Notes: generated from the letters alone by a model not told the origin. A stretch of 64,000 nt of DNA from Engraulis encrasicolus (GCF_034702125.1 NC_085875.1:47544270-47608269); one strand, 5' to 3'. Positions 35,120 to 49,001 are shown, counted from the first letter of the stretch. Made by a program: numbers and translations.

Positions 35120-35336
35120 ATACAGTTACAGTATATCACGAAAGTGAATACACCCCTCACAGTTTTGCAGATTTTTTCCCTTTTCATAGGAAAGCATTAC
35201 AGAAATTTCACTTTGACACAATGATTAGTGACCTTTTAACAACATATTTAACCACTTCAATTTCTTGTTCACTCAGAAAAAAACAAAATACAGCCATTAA
35301 TGTTTGAACATGTACTCACAAAAGTGAGTACACCCC
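35120..35336. mobile_element. Tc1-like terminal fragment
   Basis: CAGTATATCACGAAAGTGAATACACCCCTCACA, then CAAAAGTGAGTACACCCC about 190 bp on, as in fish Tc1-type element ends. No transposase remains. Confidence 0.55.
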
Positions 35337-35626
35337 AGATTAAAATCCGGTAGAGAAGGGGCTATGTTGGCTCGAATCGTCTCGAAATGAAACGTGCATG
35401 TCAACATGCACTGTGACTACTGAAGCAGATCATGATATTCTCCATAGGATTGCATTCAAATCTCACACCAATCTATTTAAGCCAGATGCAGACTCAAAAT
35501 TTAAAAGTTCAATGCAAAGAAAGGTTGAAACGCACACTGATGACCTCCCTTGTCATCCCTTTTCATTTAGTTTCATTTTGAGACGATTCGAGCCAACATA
35601 GCCCCTTCTCTACCGGATTTTAATCT
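35337..35626. mobile_element. 290-bp MITE with about 55-bp inverted ends
   Basis: AGATTAAAATCCGGTAGAGA at the left and its exact inverse at the right, continuing through GGCTCGAATCGTCTC. It lies inside the Tc1-like end, which resumes as AGGGTGTAC. Confidence 0.88.
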
Positions 35627-36439
35627 AGGGTGTACAAGGTACAGTAGGTGGAGTTCCCCAGCCCTCCTTGAGCTCAGAAAGTACAAATTACTTGCATTGC
35701 TCTTGGCCTGACTAATTTAGCAATGCCTAAGGTAGTTTTCAACAGTGTTCAACAGTGAGTTTCATGGAGGCCCAAGGTCAGGCACAGCAGCATCCTCAGG
35801 GTGGAGTAGCATCTGTTTACCACCACCCTCAAAATCTAAATATTAATTACCGGGGAAATTGCACTTTTCATACATGAAAAGGTGGATCTTCTACATGTCC
35901 ACCATTTCAAATATTCCAGAAATATACATTTTTTTGTTGCAAAACTTTCTGTACTTTGGTCATTCTAGTAAATGTTAGTTTATTATTTAGTATAAATATT
36001 CATTACAAGATATTTGAACAGGCAGCACAATTTCAATGAACAGCATACCTACTCTAGCCACCATCCTACACAGCGCACCTTTGACTATAAATGATTCTGA
36101 CTCCCTACTTACCTGCTGCTGATAAGTGAATTTTTTTTTATAAAAAAAGAACTACTCCGAGACGCTTGAGAAAACCCATGTAATCTTGTCAGAAGATTCA
36201 TGTAGTAATTTAATCTACGTATAAGTGGAAACAGAGATGACACAGTTGCTAATGTTTACACATACTGGTTGTGCAAAACGCTAGAGTAATGCATACCAAT
36301 ACTGTTGCATATGGGTCTTATCATGCTAACGGGGCCTGCATTCTGATGATCAGGGCTGAACATATCATAACAACACTGACATTATAGAAAGTGGACCTTC
36401 ATCTTCATCTCTTAAACACTTCTCTTTCTCACGGTGTAG

Positions 36440-36632
<193 letters not shown>

Positions 36633-36975
36633 TCATTGAACATGTTACCATCCAGACATGGATTAGTCAGACACACAGATATGCAGAAACGCCATCCTGC
36701 ATCTGGTTCAGGAATGCTATCTCTGATCCATATTTCACGTAGATTTTAAACTCCTTTTCGCCGCAACCCAGTGCAAAATCTGCTGGAGGAATGTAATCTC
36801 TGTTAAGAGACATATTCGGCAGATATATTTTGGGGAACGTGATGAAGGGCCGAGGTGCAGGCTGTGAGAGACACAGGGAGGGATATCCAAAATGCGTCCA
36901 AGAACACTGAATCCCATCCGATGATTGGACGGTTTCCTTATGCCGTCAGCAGGCCCGTGTGCAGGGTGGGACAAA

Positions 36976-37112
36976 TGGGTCAGTTGTTCCTTGCCCCAGT
37001 GAGGAAAAAAGGGGGGGGGCAAAATTGGGATTGTAGGCTATGTATTGAGAAGGGAGGGGCTTTCACATGATTTTGTCCCGGGCCCGGTCAAAGCAACCAG
37101 AGGCCTTGGCTG
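36976..37112 (+). repeat. GTCAGTTGTCCC/GGGCCT family dispersed repeat, copy 5
   Basis: GGGTCAGTTGTTCCTTGCCCC ... GCAAAATTGGGATTG ... ATTTTGTCCCGGGCCCGGTCAAAGC. Confidence 0.7.
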
Positions 37113-37114
37113 CC

Positions 37115-38465
37115 CGTATTGCATGCTTGCACAGTTGCACAACAGGCGGGATATGAGAGCACTGAGTAGGGGCACATTGCAAGGTCATCCCTCACCGAGA
37201 GAACACAAAAAAACAACAGTAGCCTCTTCTGCAGACGGTCAAGTGGGTCTTGACCTGAAGATATGGATGTTAACACTGACTGCTATTTCTGGTACACGGG
37301 CGGGCTTCTGTGTTAGTCCATTATCTGTGATTAAACGCGTGCTACTGGTCTAATCCAATTCCAAAAATGCTCACAACACGTAGCAGTTTTGATCTCTGGC
37401 CAAGATACAAGATGGAAATTGTCTCTCAGAGAACACAATAAAGACAGGGACCTCTGACATTATGTAGTGCGGGGTTTTTTGCTTGTGGAGGACCACATAG
37501 CCAATTCCGACTGGCCTTTCACCCTGTTACAAGTGGATGGACACTGCGATGAGTTTTGAGAAACCATGTTAAGTTTGAAAAAGAAGTTCAAGTGTCCCAT
37601 TAATGAAGTGGTGCAGGACTGTGAAAAGCCCAAAGACACTCAAGATCACATGGGAAACATGCATTTATGTACTTCCTGCTCCAAATTATGTTGGTGCAAA
37701 CTCAAACATGCTATTTGCTAGTAGGCAATTACACCTTGTTTAGTGGTTAAGCAGCCTAATTTCATGTAATCTCCTAACAAGCCCAATGGAAACAGAATGG
37801 AAACCTGATTTAAATCATTTTGGAATTAGACGTTTTCTCAGTGCCAGGGTGAGACAAGGTGCACCAATCCCTAAATGCTCCTGGCAGCTTTACAGGTTTT
37901 CCCTTCTGCTTGCCATCCAGCCCACCTCAAACGGCTACAGAGCAATTATCCCCGAGTAAGAATTCAAATGGGCTAATGTACGTAGGCATCGGGCCTTCTG
38001 CACACACTCACTGAAACGCATTGGTTAAATAATTGCTTCAAGGAACTGTTGCTCCAGTGACAAAAGGAGAGGGAAGAGGAAGAGGAGGATGAAGAGGGGA
38101 TGGGAGGGGTGAAAGGGAAGAGGAGAGGGAGGAGAGGGAGGAGGAGGCGCTGTCAGACAACTAGTTGATTAGCGTCATGCTGGTTTGAAGCCTTTGATCT
38201 TCCCTCAGAACAGGCAGGGGTTTCCTCACTGTTCATCGCTGTTGATGAGGTGACTGCACTGGCAGCCGGAATCTGAAGTTTGGAAGGACAGTGTGTGTGG
38301 GAGCATGCAACCGGTGAGAGGAAACGGCGCCCACCCACATGGTTTCCCAACGGAGAACAACACAACTAAACAGAGTGCACGCAGCCATTGCAATTTCAAA
38401 TGCCTCCTTAGTGAATAATAAACTCCATAATAAAAACTAGACTGCCTGTGCAGTCGCCTTCGACT
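37115..38465. other. No gene recognised
   Basis: A purine-rich run (GGAGAGGGAGGAGG) lies at 38065-38150; otherwise unique-looking and non-coding by eye. Confidence 0.4.
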
Positions 38466-38665
38466 GCTTAAGGTATATCCCCGAAACGCGACGCTTCCAG
38501 TCCCCCGTCATTCCTACCACTCCCGTCCACCATTTCGTAAACGTATATGATACATACAGACGTGACATGACGTGCATAGGCTTAAAACCAAACGACTATT
38601 GTGAAAATGAAGCAAAAAATGGGGCAAATGGTAATACTGTTTTTATGGTTCAGTGGATATACCAC

Positions 38666-38942
38666 ATTAGGTACAGTGTAATAACCAGTGTAACAATATT
38701 TAATACAATGTAATACCAGTGTAACACAGACATTTTTTTTTACTTACATCATGAGTTTTTGCGTAAGTGGTATTACATGGTATTGCATATTGTTACACTG
38801 GTATTACACTATATTACATGGTATTGCATACTGTTACACTCGTTATTACACTGTACCTGATATTGCATATTGTTACACTGGTATTACACTAGTATTACAT
38901 GGTATTAAATATTGTTACATTGGCTATTACACTGTACCTAAT
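38666..38942. mobile_element. 277-bp MITE of TGTTACACTGG words
   Basis: ATTAGGTACAGTGTAATAAC at the left is matched by the inverse at the right (one mismatch in about 36 bp). The interior repeats GGTATTACA and TGTTACACTGG. Confidence 0.8.
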
Positions 38943-38985
38943 ATGGTAGATTCACTAAAGTGGTGAACCATTAAAATAAGGTGTT

Positions 38986-39565
38986 ACCGGGCAAATCAAT
39001 CCACCCAGTCAGAAGTTATGGGCCAAATGAAAATTCCGCCATTTTGAAAGTGTTGTCTTCCAAATTCGAATCAGTTCATGAACCTACCCTAGAGCATTCA
39101 CACACAAAATCTGGGACAAATCCATCCACCCGGTCAGTAGTTATGGGCCAAACAATAATTCGGCCATATTGAATTCAGCCATCTTGAAAGTGTTGACCTC
39201 CAAACTCGAATCAGTTCATGAACCTACCCTAGAGCATTCACACACCAAATCTGGGACAAATCCATCCACCCGGTCAGAAGTTATGGACCAAACAAAAATT
39301 CGGCCATCTTGAATTCAGCCATCTTGAAAGTGTTGACCTCCCAACTCGAAGCAGTTCATGAACGTACCCTACTGCATTCACACACCAAATCTGGGACAAA
39401 TCCATCCACCCGGTCAGAAGTTATGGACCAAACAAAAATTCGGCCATCTTGAATTCAGCCATCTTGAAAGTGTTGACCTCCAAACTCGAATCAGTTCATG
39501 AACCTGCCCTAGAGCATTTACCCAAAAAATCTGGGACAAATCCAAACATCCGTTCAAAAGTTATC
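38986..39565 (+). repeat. 140-bp satellite, about four units
   Basis: CTGGGACAAATCC begins at 39111, 39251, 39391 and 39531, exactly 140 bp apart. A diverged first unit starts near 38986 and lacks about 17 bp. Each unit has TTCGGCCATCTTGAATTCAG and GTTCATGAACCTACCCT. Confidence 0.95.
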
Positions 39566-39899
39566 GCGTTAACACGAAAGACCTTACGTGGCGGCGGCGG
39601 CGCACGCAAAACCATTACATCCCCGACGCTCCGCGTTTCGGGGATATAAATATATATTTTTGGGGGTGAATCGATGGTGGGTAAAAGGGATTATATTGTG
39701 TGTCTTTGTCTTACTGACACACATGCATGCATGAACAGAAACATGTGCACACGCACGCACGTACGCACGCACACACACAGGAGTTGGCTATCATTACCCA
39801 AAGAGAACATAAGAAATAAGTTTCTTGTCAACACTATTTCATATTCCAGGTTGTTAATTTCAATGCATTCAAGCTAAGTTGGATGATTCAGATATCACA

Positions 39900-40175
39900 C
39901 ATGAAAGCAAAAGCCCAAGTGGGAAACTCCAACTCCCATTGTCATTGTGACACAGAACTCCACAGCACACAAGTGAACACTGCACACAACGAAATTGCAT
40001 TTATGCCTCACCCGTGCAAGGGGGCAGCCCCCAATGGTGCCCCAAGGGAGCAGTGCGGCAGGATGGTATGCATCTCAGCCATGGAGGAGGATGGGGAAGA
40101 GCACTGGCGGGTCGGGAGTCGAACCGACAACCTTTGGGCTACAAGTCTGACGCATAACCGCTTACCCATTACTGC
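39900..40175 (-). mobile_element. tRNA-derived SINE, full length
   Basis: Read on the minus strand: GGGTAAGCGGTTATGCGTCAG (A-box region), GGTTCGACTCC (B box), then CTCCTCCATGGCTGAG, GCCCCCTTGCACGGGTGAGG, and tail ATGACAATGGGAGTTGGAG. A 3' part of the same family is at 49434-49510. Confidence 0.85.
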
Positions 40176-40482
40176 CCTAAACACACTCATCAACGCCTGG
40201 TGATTTGTGTGGATGCAAGGGGCTGATATAGCAGGAAGGAGGACCTAATAAGACAGCAGAGAGTGTTGAGGGACGCTGATATGGCCACCTTGACTCTCAT
40301 CTCGTGCCATCTCGCATCCCAATGCATCCTCCACCTTTCCAGTTAGAGTGAGGGAGCAATCGCCTCACATCCAGTGAAGATTATTATACTGCCTTACAAA
40401 GGCAAAGCACGGTTACATATATTTTTTAAATTGAGTTTAGACCGAAAATGGTCTTCACTACCCCTCGTTTATTGTGTGACAA

Positions 40483-40632
40483 TAAAGCCTTATGGTCAAA
40501 TTGTGTCCCGTTTTAGAGATATCGCCATGTCACATTTGCAGTAGGCTAACTACAATATCCAACCTAATACAAAGACATTTAAGACATTTCTCTCAGTTTC
40601 AATGTTGGCATAGTTATTGCACTTTGCCTTGT
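40483..40632 (+). repeat. Dispersed repeat, copy 2 of 18870-19020
   Basis: Shared ordered words CCTTATGGTC, ATTGTGTCC, TTTTAGAGATAT, CTCAGTTTCA, GCACTTTGCCTT. Confidence 0.75.
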
Positions 40633-40639
40633 AGGACAG

Positions 40640-42020
40640 TATAGTCTTAGAATCTGACCACTGCTATCTGCATATGATCTTTCGACTTTGGGAGAGGAAT
40701 GGTGTTGTAATGACTCACTCCCCTATGGGGATTATCAGAGAGATCACTGCGGTCAAAGCAGAGCGAATCCAACAATATCTTTACCTCCTCAGTCCAACCC
40801 AGTCGCTAGCCAGTATCCTGGACCCCACCGCTAACTCCTGGGCACCAAGTCAAAAGATACTGAGAATTATTCCTTCATGATTGAGTGCAGTCACTCCCTC
40901 AGGGAACGCCTCGCAAGGCACGAAGGAATACAGGAAATGTTTGAAGGATGAAAAATCATGTGTTAGAAGAGAATACTTCAAACTTTTTTAATACACTTAT
41001 TTTAGGGTTGATGTATGATATGGGTAGAGTAACCTGACATCTCATATGTCCCACTATTTTTTTTACATTGGGATACTTGATTAATGGATCATAGGACACA
41101 GGCCAGCGGAAAAGTACACTTTTTACAATCCTGAAAACGGTAATTTTTCGTTGTCAGTCTTGTCAGTTATGCAGGTGACAAAGAATTGCTAAGGATTCTT
41201 TTCCTTAAATTCTTAAATTGCACATTTACACAGCATGTACATGCACTGGGTCCACAAATTCCTCAGTATGTACAGACGCTCTTCAAAATGGAGAAACTAC
41301 ACTCATAGTCCAGGCCAAAACCATCTGGGCGAAAAAACAGAAAAGGAAGTGCCATTGAGTGGTTAAGTGCCATTGCCTTGTGCTCTTTGGAAGCATTGGA
41401 AGCCAGTCATACCAGCCACGGGGTAAAAAGAACAACATGAAGACTATGGAGCCCTTCCATGTACAGACTGCTAGAGTAAACTGAAGCGGTTCAAGACGAT
41501 TGTTAGGACCATTGAAAGGGCCCTGCAGTGCTAGGGGCCTTTGAGGACACGATCATCAGTAATATTGGAAAAATGCAATCAGCTTAGTCGCCTGTATTAA
41601 GTCGCCTGTATTAGGTTATGTTTTCTTGTATGATTAGTATGCATGTTCAGAAAGGACTTCAGAGCCTACTTCAAGAAAAAGGCTATATTCCACTTTGGAT
41701 ACCAATAATTTAAAAGTTTTTTTGTCTACCACGTTGTACTTAATCTGACTTCATCTGATACAGACAAATCAAATAAATGACATAGTGCTGTTAATTATAA
41801 AGTTTGTTGACCTGGAGATCACTAGGTAAAGGGAGCGTAAATCTATGTTGTAACCATGGGGGCAGTTTGGGTGGACCAGCATTGCATTCCCACACAGAAA
41901 AGTGAAGTTCAGCGATGTATTAGCTGTTCATATTAAGCAACGGGGTTAAGCTGGAACACGTACAAATCATCAGCTGTCAGTGCACTCATTGGAAAAAAGA
42001 ATGTGAGAACCTTAAGAAAA
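40640..42020. other. No gene recognised
   Basis: A/T-rich. Short ORFs only, none with a recognised domain. Confidence 0.4.
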
Positions 42021-42022
42021 GC

Positions 42023-42026
<4 letters not shown>

Positions 42027-42081
<55 letters not shown>
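42027..42081. repeat. (GA)n microsatellite
   Basis: About 55 bp of pure GA. Confidence 0.97.
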
Positions 42082-42082
<1 letters not shown>

Positions 42083-42084
42083 AA

Positions 42085-44985
42085 TGTTTCTTGGCACATC
42101 AAACATTGTAAATGCTGGCTCCATCACTTACTACATGTGAGTCAAGCATTGTATGTGACAGCATAATTTGGCATGAAGGACATACGGAGAAAAAAAAAAC
42201 ACTTAAGAGAGGAGAGGAGACAGTGCATGGTATCTTTGCCTTGAGTGATTGCAGGGAGGGATGCCGTGACATTGAGCAGCTGGTATCATTTAAGAATATG
42301 TTGATTTTAGCCAGATATGCTTCATTAGAAGAAGGGATTTTGTTTTCATGAATGCATACGCTCTCTGACACATGGTCTTTTGCCAGTGCCTGTATCTATG
42401 CAAGTGATTGATGGCGAAATTTCTACTCTTTGCACATAAGCAAATACGCAGTGCTGAAACGTGTGATCCAGAGGGCTAAAAAAATGTAAAATTTTAAAAG
42501 GTGACATCATACCAGAGGCACAGTAGCTAGGTCGCGTCTTCACTCTTTGGGGTTTTTTTTTCCTTCTTTTTTTTACACCACTTGAGGTTGTTTGCACAGG
42601 AGTTCAAGACACTGCTGCCAGTTAGGTAAGTTGTTAGACAGTATCGACGCAAAACCTGACAGCTTGAAGATTCTAGCAAATGATACGGAACAGTGCCATG
42701 ATTGAATGGGCCGAGTCACTCATCTAGAACAACAGTCTTCAGTGTCGAAGAATACTCATCATGTTAAGTAATGCGGTCATCTGCTGCTGTATGTAGGCTA
42801 TTTTGCAAGTTGCTTGCAGCAGACATTTTTGTTTGAGAAACTATGTTAAATGCTGCTCTGAAAGTAAGAAGTGGTCTGTTTTGAGACAGATTCAAAGACG
42901 TCTCGAAATATTGACTACATTCGGCATATGTGGAGCATACACTAGAAAAGCTGAAAAAAGTTTTCCATCAGCATAAAAAAAACATTGAATTCATATGTGA
43001 ATTTTACAGCTGTGTAACCTCAGATTTCTTGTCAGCGTCACCATCACAGTTCAATGGTCAGTGCAAAAAATAATTCACAGTCAGTGTTAAAATCCTTACT
43101 TTTCTCTCAAAGTGAGCTTTTCTGTATTTGCACATTTTGCTACCCACTGTTATAGGTTATTCTCACTGTTAAATGTTGGGAATTTTCCAAAGGATTGTTC
43201 TAGATCAGTCATCAGGGATCACAGCTTCAACTTTGTTTCGAATATTACATGCATGTAGGCCTGAATCAAACTACACTATTCACCAATGCTCTTTGTTTAC
43301 CTCTGGTCTAATCTACATTGACTTCATGGCTGTAGAAAAATGTCTCTGTTTCTGCAGGTTTTATTTGGATGTGAGTCCAAACGACTTCATGGTTTGCGCT
43401 TGAGTCATTCTTCCTTATCCGTTGCAATCACACCTGCAAGGTGCATAAATATGAGGTCCTGAAAGCTTCTGAAGACAATGAAATGCGGCCTTGGTTCATG
43501 GACTCCACTCATCCGCCCATGTTGTTGTTATTATTTGTTGGATATCTTTAGTAGCAATCTACAATTTTGCTCATTCAAATACAAAGCTGAAGGCCATAAA
43601 TAGCTCAGAGTGACTCACAATCTGGTCGCCTTGAACACACCTCTTCAGGAGCTGACATTTAAAGCATTTGCTGTGACCTGCATCATTGCAGGCTACAAGA
43701 ATTACAAGCACGAGTCTTAACCGTGCCTGGCCTGCCCGTTCTGCATGTAGGGTTTGGGGTTTCGTGAGGTAATTTACACAACCTCGGCATCTGTCATCGG
43801 CCTTTCGAACGCTGCATTGTTTAGTCCTCCTCACTTGACTGCACGGCTACAATGTCCTTGGCAGCAAGCAGCACTGGTCTAGGCGTGATGAAAAATGAGG
43901 ACAGCCACGCTCTTTACCCCCCTGAGCTCTCCAGGGAGTGACTCCCATGAGCAGCGCATTCATCACATCAAACAAGGCCATGTGGCCGTATCTCTGAGGA
44001 GTTACCCGTGTTGGGTGATTTTCAGCAACAATGTTAACGGTGATGTGGGTGCGATTTCATTCACAGGTGCATTGTAGGATTGTATGACGTCAAAAGAAAA
44101 AAAAGAAGAGAAAATGATAATGGGAAACATAACTAGAGGTTACCCTACACATTTCCCTTTTTAAAACATAGAGAGAACTTGAGGGATCTCAGCCGTTCTT
44201 CAAACATCCAAGAGTCCAAGAATGTGGGCTAAGAAAAATAATTATATTTATTCTCAAGTCATGTCCAGGATGAGTCACACATGTCTGAGTCACACATTAA
44301 GTGTATCCTGGACTGCTTTCCTGTCAAGAAAAAAAGCTTGTGCTAGTTCCACATGTAATTAAATGTTGTATTATTTTATTGTTACTTCAGTCACTTCCAC
44401 AAACTCACTTTTGCCATCTCTGTCCTTAATCACACTGCTGTTTCCAAATATTTTATACAAATTTTCCTCCTCCTTCCCATGTGCTGTGCAGAATGACCAA
44501 CTGATTAGTGCTTTACTCACTACTGTCATTACATCTGTTAGATTTCTGTTTTCCATAGAAAAAAAACAACAACCAAAAAACCCTTTCATCCACACCTAAG
44601 TCTGAAGTTCAGCACGTTGTTGGCTGGCTTCTCCACCACCTGTGGCCTCTCTCTGTGACTTGATTAATCAGAGGATCTTGCCTAGCCCTTTGCAATCTGT
44701 GCAAAATTGTAAAAATAATAAAAGGCTGAATCTTTCAAGTATATTACTTGCCAAAACTACAGCCTGGTACCAATGAACAAACATTCCTCCGACAGTGTTT
44801 TTGTAGTCCCACGTATACCAGCCTCAGAGAGATTTGAAGAATAAAAATGTTCACGAAAATGTCCACTAATGTTGAGTTTATTCAGCCCAGCCAGAATCTG
44901 CTGTCCCCTTGACTAAGACCGTAAACCAGCTCAGATTTTGATGCCTCAGCACTCTAATAAAAAGTCACAGATCTTGAAAAAAATC
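42085..44985. other. Longest repeat-poor intergenic stretch
   Basis: Nearly 3 kb of ordinary A/T-rich sequence without microsatellite or MITE recognised and without an exon candidate. Confidence 0.35.
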
Positions 44986-44998
44986 AGTTATAATAGAG

Positions 44999-45288
44999 CA
45001 GGGGTGGGGAACCTTTTTCATTCAGGACACTTCAAATTCCTATTAGGGTCGTAAAAGTCCTCCGAGGGCCGTACTGTGAACACAAATCAGGATTTCCCCA
45101 TGCAATTTAGGCCTATATTGAAGGTAGACACCTTTAAAACAGTCCCCATCTTCTCAAAGTCCCCTGAATATAACTAAATATGCCATATGTCATGTGAAGT
45201 TGCATAACATTACAATGATATCGGGGGCCGGATAAAACAGCCTCAAAGGCCGCAAACGGCCCTCGAGACATATGTTTCCCCACCCCTG
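44999..45288. mobile_element. 290-bp hAT MITE
   Basis: Ends CAGGGGTGGGGAACCTTTTTC and TTTCCCCACCCCTG, with exact 8-bp target duplication TAATAGAG at 44991-44998 and 45289-45296. GAGGGCCG/CGGCCCTC inner words are typical of Charlie-like hAT MITEs. Confidence 0.92.
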
Positions 45289-45902
45289 TAATAGAGTATT
45301 AACACACAAGACAGTTATAGTCCATCTGTTCATAAGTTGTGGTGCAAACAAAAAAAATCTGTGGTGGACTCACAGATGGACAAATGCTTGCACAAACTCA
45401 CAGACTTACGACCGGATAACCAGAAAACAGTAGTCTATGCCTATAGCCCCCACACTCAATATTTGATTCTCAACACTGAAGCACTATGAAATTACCCTAT
45501 GGATTTCTAATGTCTCCTCTTGTAAGAAAGTATGTGGATACAGTCTAACTTATTTCACTGGCTTATTTGTTTGTCAATAGGCCCATCATCAAAAGAGTGT
45601 CATACAGACATAGTGCAGTGTACAATTTCACATGTAGATGACAGTTCTACAGTTTCTCAAAATGGGGTCTGCAACACCCTACACATATCCAGTATGCAAA
45701 ATTTAAATTATTAACTAATCTCACAGGCCTGTCCTTTTTGGCCTTCTGCTGTTACCAATAGAGCAATGAAGAGTGGGATTAAGAAATGAGTTAAGAAATT
45801 ATTAAAAAAGAGAGATGGGGGAGCGCTGCCTTGGGTCCCAATCAATAGTGCAGTGTAGGTGCTCTTCAAGGAGAAAAGGGGCACCTCAGGGGGATAACCT
45901 AA

Positions 45903-45924
45903 CACCCCCCCCCCCCCCCCCCCC
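45903..45924. repeat. Poly-C tract
   Basis: Uninterrupted run of about 22 C. Confidence 0.95.
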
Positions 45925-46276
45925 AACGCGTGTGGCACTAATAAAAAGGACTCAACAGCAGAGTTGCCTTGGCAGCCTCCTTAATTCTGGGTTAAGAAAT
46001 GACCCAGGCTACATTTGAATCTGGGTCCTGGAAGGCAATCATGGTACGATGCAGTACAATGCTACGATGCGACACAGCATCCGCATTGTGCAAGCTGCAC
46101 ATTCAAGGATGCTGCTCCCCACCATGTGTCCTGCGTGGGCAGGCAGGCAGCTGAGGCTAACTGATTAAAGCATGTGCTGCTAAGTATTATGACCAGCTGT
46201 AAAAAAGATTCATCCAGGCAGATGCTACTTGTAGTGTAGTGTATTCACAGAGGAAGAGATAAAAGAAACAGACAGT

Positions 46277-46445
46277 AGCCCTTTCATGCTGATGAGATCA
46301 CCAGAGATCCCATTCACTATTTGCTGACAAAGCTTAACAACATCCTAACAGCATTGCTATGACATTACCAACAGTTTTAGAGTAACAGATTAATGATATC
46401 GCCATTGCCATTTTGGTGGCAATAAGGTTATAACAGAGACTCATC
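46277..46445 (+). repeat. 165-bp dispersed repeat, copy 3
   Basis: AGCCCTTTCATGCTGATGAGAT ... TTGCTATGACATTACCA ... GTAACAGATTAATGATATCGCC ... GGTGGCAATAAGGTTATAACAGAGACT. Confidence 0.78.
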
Positions 46446-46449
46446 CCTA

Positions 46450-47735
46450 TACTATAGGTATTCATTTTACTCTTGTTTTGCATTTCCAAAGTCAAAAGTA
46501 TAACGTATCCTTATTTCACCCAGCTGAAATGACCATGATCCATTTTAATAAACTATTTTCTTGGGGGACAAATTAAATTCTGTGAAGATTGTAGTTGTTA
46601 CATTGTGTATCATACTGTACAGTACATTTTGCTCTGCTCTCCTATATGGATGAGTATCATATTGAGATGGTCTGGCCAGATGGTTCTGGTGAATATAAAA
46701 TCTTAGTGACCAGCAGGGTCAAGGTTTCTCTCATCAATTTAGATTGATTAGAAAAGGGAAAAAAAAGAAACAAAATAGACTGACACAACACAATCAGTCG
46801 TGAGTTGGTTAAAAAGCAAACAAATAATATAAAGGGGAATTGAACAAAGTGTGACACATTTTCAAAATAGGAGCAAGTACACAGACATTCAACTTTATTT
46901 TCACATTATAAGTGATCAAAATTCATCAATCGTTGTTCTTCTAAAGTGCTAGTTGCTGAAGAGTTTTGAAGGGCAGATGTTTAGGGCCATCCTGTTCCTG
47001 CTCTCCTTGACTCCAGGCCATAACTTCTTAATCCAACTTAGCCAAATAACAAAGACAGCAGCAAACATGAAATGAATGGTGAGGGGGACTCTAAAACATT
47101 GCAGACAACTCAGAAAATGGGCTTAATGTTGAAAATAGTGCAGTTGTCCTTTAAGGGCTGCAGACACAGGGCAAGTTAAGTCAGTACAGGACCTCCTAAG
47201 ATCGGACCACCAACAGAACGCTTACGCGACACTTTCATCTGCTAGGTTTCAAGAAACTTCAAATATCATTGAGCTCGTTTGCCATTCGGTATTATAACGG
47301 ACGGAACCAACCAAATAACATTAAGATCAAACTTGGCCAACAAACGAATTCCACCGCAGTCAAAATATTTACAAGGAGATACATTAGCCGAGAATAACTT
47401 TAGGGGACATTGGGCTGACAGATGAAGCGCTCCTCCTGGCTTCTCCTACCATAGACATCAGAGGCCGAGCTGTGTCAGAGTGAGGCAAGACACAACGAGC
47501 TGCATCTGACACATGCATTTCAGTGGCTGAGCTCATGCAGCGCACATGACAGAGGGAAAAAGAGTCCTCCAATATCCTTTTGGAGAAACCTCAAAGGTAT
47601 GAGGTCTGAGATTCCAGAAATCCACCGGGGATTCCGGTCAGTTGATGCGAACGAATATCCTCCCCTGAAAGCCATCCTTCACATGTGATAGGACACATCA
47701 TATTCACCATTACCAGGGCTGCGTTCAGCTTTAGC
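46450..47735. other. No gene recognised
   Basis: Nothing beyond short non-conserved ORFs. Confidence 0.4.
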
Positions 47736-47739
47736 TGGC

Positions 47740-47845
47740 TGGGAGAGGGACAAAGTCATATGAAAGAAAATGCCCCCACCCAACACATAAAATATAATGA
47801 AGACCCTGGGCCTGGGACAACTAACCCCTTTGTCCTACCATGTCA
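47740..47845 (-). repeat. GTCAGTTGTCCC/GGGCCT family dispersed repeat, copy 6
   Basis: GAGGGACAAAGTCATATGAAAG ... GGGCCTGGGACAACTAACCCC. Confidence 0.65.
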
Positions 47846-48127
47846 GCCTCTCGGACCATTACTTATAGAACAGGCCATTAAGATTTTTTTTCAGACATGC
47901 GGCATGTAAGAGCACTGCGAGCTTTTCCCCCCTCTTGTCTGTTTCAGATGTGTTACGATGCAGCTTCGAATCTAGCCATGGCCGTTATTGCACATCTGCG
48001 TGAGTGTGCTCCTCCGAGTGTTGTCTGGCATCCGAGCACACGGCAGCTGCCCTCAGCCGCGGAGAAGTCATCTGAGGACAACCATGACTGAGACCAATCC
48101 ATTCGCTTACATGTACTTTGTATTGTG

Positions 48128-48133
48128 TGTGTG

Positions 48134-48169
<36 letters not shown>

Positions 48170-48316
48170 TTTGTGTGCGTGTGTGTTCGTGTGCGTGTGT
48201 GTGTGTGTGTACCGTGCACGCGTGTGTGATGGTGTGTGTGTTCGTGTGTGTGTGCCGTGTGCACATGTGTAATTGTGTGTGTGTTGGTGTGTGTGTGTAC
48301 CGTGTGCACATGTGTA

Positions 48317-48367
<51 letters not shown>
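48128..48367. repeat. (GT)n array with a 45-bp minisatellite
   Basis: CCGTGTGCACATGTGTAATTGTGTG-type units near 48210, 48253 and 48299, embedded in GT. Confidence 0.93.
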
Positions 48368-48752
<385 letters not shown>

Positions 48753-49001
48753 AGTGGAATGGAAGGAAGCCTCACAGCAAGCCTTTGAGCTTTTGCCATG
48801 TAAACAAACTGTACTTATGAGGAAGTCTTTATGGTGCTCATAGAAACCAGAGGAAAGCCCTGTCTTTAAAACAAAAAAACCTCACCACAGATGTAAGCAG
48901 AGGAAAACCAGTCAATGCAGCAAAGAGAAAGAGGTCAAGATGGCTTTGGGGCTAGTGAGGAGAGAGAACTGGCACATTCTCATAAATTAATGAGATAATG
49001 G

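Larger units (their letters stand above)
38470..39655. mobile_element. Composite element bounded by TATATCCCCGAAACGCG, carrying a MITE and a 140-bp satellite
   Basis: TATATCCCCGAAACGCG near 38472 and its inverse CGCGTTTCGGGGATATA near 39633. Between them lie a MITE (38666-38942), 4-plus units of a 140-bp repeat, and a (GGC)n run at 39590. The superfamily is not assigned. Confidence 0.6.

Noticed and set aside
38986..39565. Regularly spaced repeats as a CRISPR-like array
   Set aside because: Units are contiguous 140-bp satellite monomers with no unique spacers, in a vertebrate genome.
40080..40170. tRNA gene on the minus strand
   Set aside because: A and B boxes are present, but the sequence continues into a known-style SINE body and tail; it is a SINE head.
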